Shown in pieces: positions 14,865-14,958 of a stretch of 14,958 bases of DNA. This stretch comes from Candidatus Nitrosopumilus sp. Lineage in GTDB: Archaea > Thermoproteota > Nitrososphaeria > Nitrososphaerales > Nitrosopumilaceae. The translations under genes and the position numbers were made by a program. The stretch spans positions 1 to 14,958 of the forward strand of contig JAOTUX010000004.1 in the NCBI GenBank assembly GCA_029863665.1, read 5' to 3'. Below the pieces are notes generated by a model, which saw only the letters and a program-made list of their open reading frames with translations, was not told the DNA's origin and did no database searches. Position 1 is the first letter of the stretch. Each line of letters opens with the position of its first letter.

Positions 14865-14958
14865 TTAAATTTGATCAAGTAATTCTTTGGCCCTATCAAG
14901 TGAAATTTTCTTTTCTTGGGTCATTTTTTTAACAATTTCATCTATTTGCTCATTAGTA
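14865..14958 (-). CDS. C-terminal end of an unidentified protein (partial)
   Basis: A minus-strand frame open from the window edge (first full codon at 14957) to TAA at 14867-14865 encodes 30 residues ending KISLDRAKELLDQI. It is charged and helical. The pattern of two short helices joined by KKISLDRA resembles a small helical C-terminal domain but is not diagnostic; it does not look like HisE. It stops 38 bases before the hisG ATG, with the hisG TATA box in the gap, so it is probably a separate transcription unit upstream of the his operon. Confidence 0.6.
   Translation of the reverse strand, partial: TNEQIDEIVKKMTQEKKISLDRAKELLDQI

Overview
The window looks like a chromosomal segment of an ammonia-oxidising-type archaeon (Nitrososphaerota/Thaumarchaeota, Nitrosopumilus-like). 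The basis is low GC, frequent TTG/GTG starts, TATA-like boxes about 25 bases before start codons (leaderless transcripts), a long-form HisG, and a MoaD-E1 fusion beside threonine synthase. The lineage is inferred from gene content and protein style, not from a marker gene.

Left part (1-4087): the tail of an unidentified gene is followed by a GT4-family glycosyltransferase (178-1347) and a short sugar-nucleotide transferase (1482-2159), both probably serving surface glycan synthesis. A 277-base gap (2160-2436) holds what looks like a broken or very short minus-strand coding fragment. A polytopic membrane protein (2437-3660) then converges on, and overlaps, a small secreted protein on the minus strand (3644-4087).

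Centre (4114-7463): threonine synthase (thrC) is translationally coupled (TAATG) to a protein that fuses a MoaD/ThiS-like beta-grasp domain to a MoeB/ThiF-type E1 adenylating enzyme. This pairing of a fold-type II PLP enzyme with a sulfur-carrier module recalls CysM-CysO and is the most interesting part of the window. A divergent AT-rich promoter region with a 15-base palindrome separates thrC from a membrane-anchored extracellular protein (6885-7463).

Right part (7465-14826): a compact minus-strand histidine operon runs hisG-hisD-hisC-HAD-hisB-hisH-hisA-hisF-hisI, mostly with 1- or 4-base overlaps. It encodes every step from PRPP/ATP to histidinol and histidine except the pyrophosphohydrolase (HisE). 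The HAD hydrolase between hisC and hisB is the natural candidate for the missing histidinol-phosphate phosphatase. A TATA box lies 24-30 bases before the hisG ATG. The window closes with the 3' end of another minus-strand gene.

No tRNA, rRNA, CRISPR array, insertion sequence or phage gene was seen.
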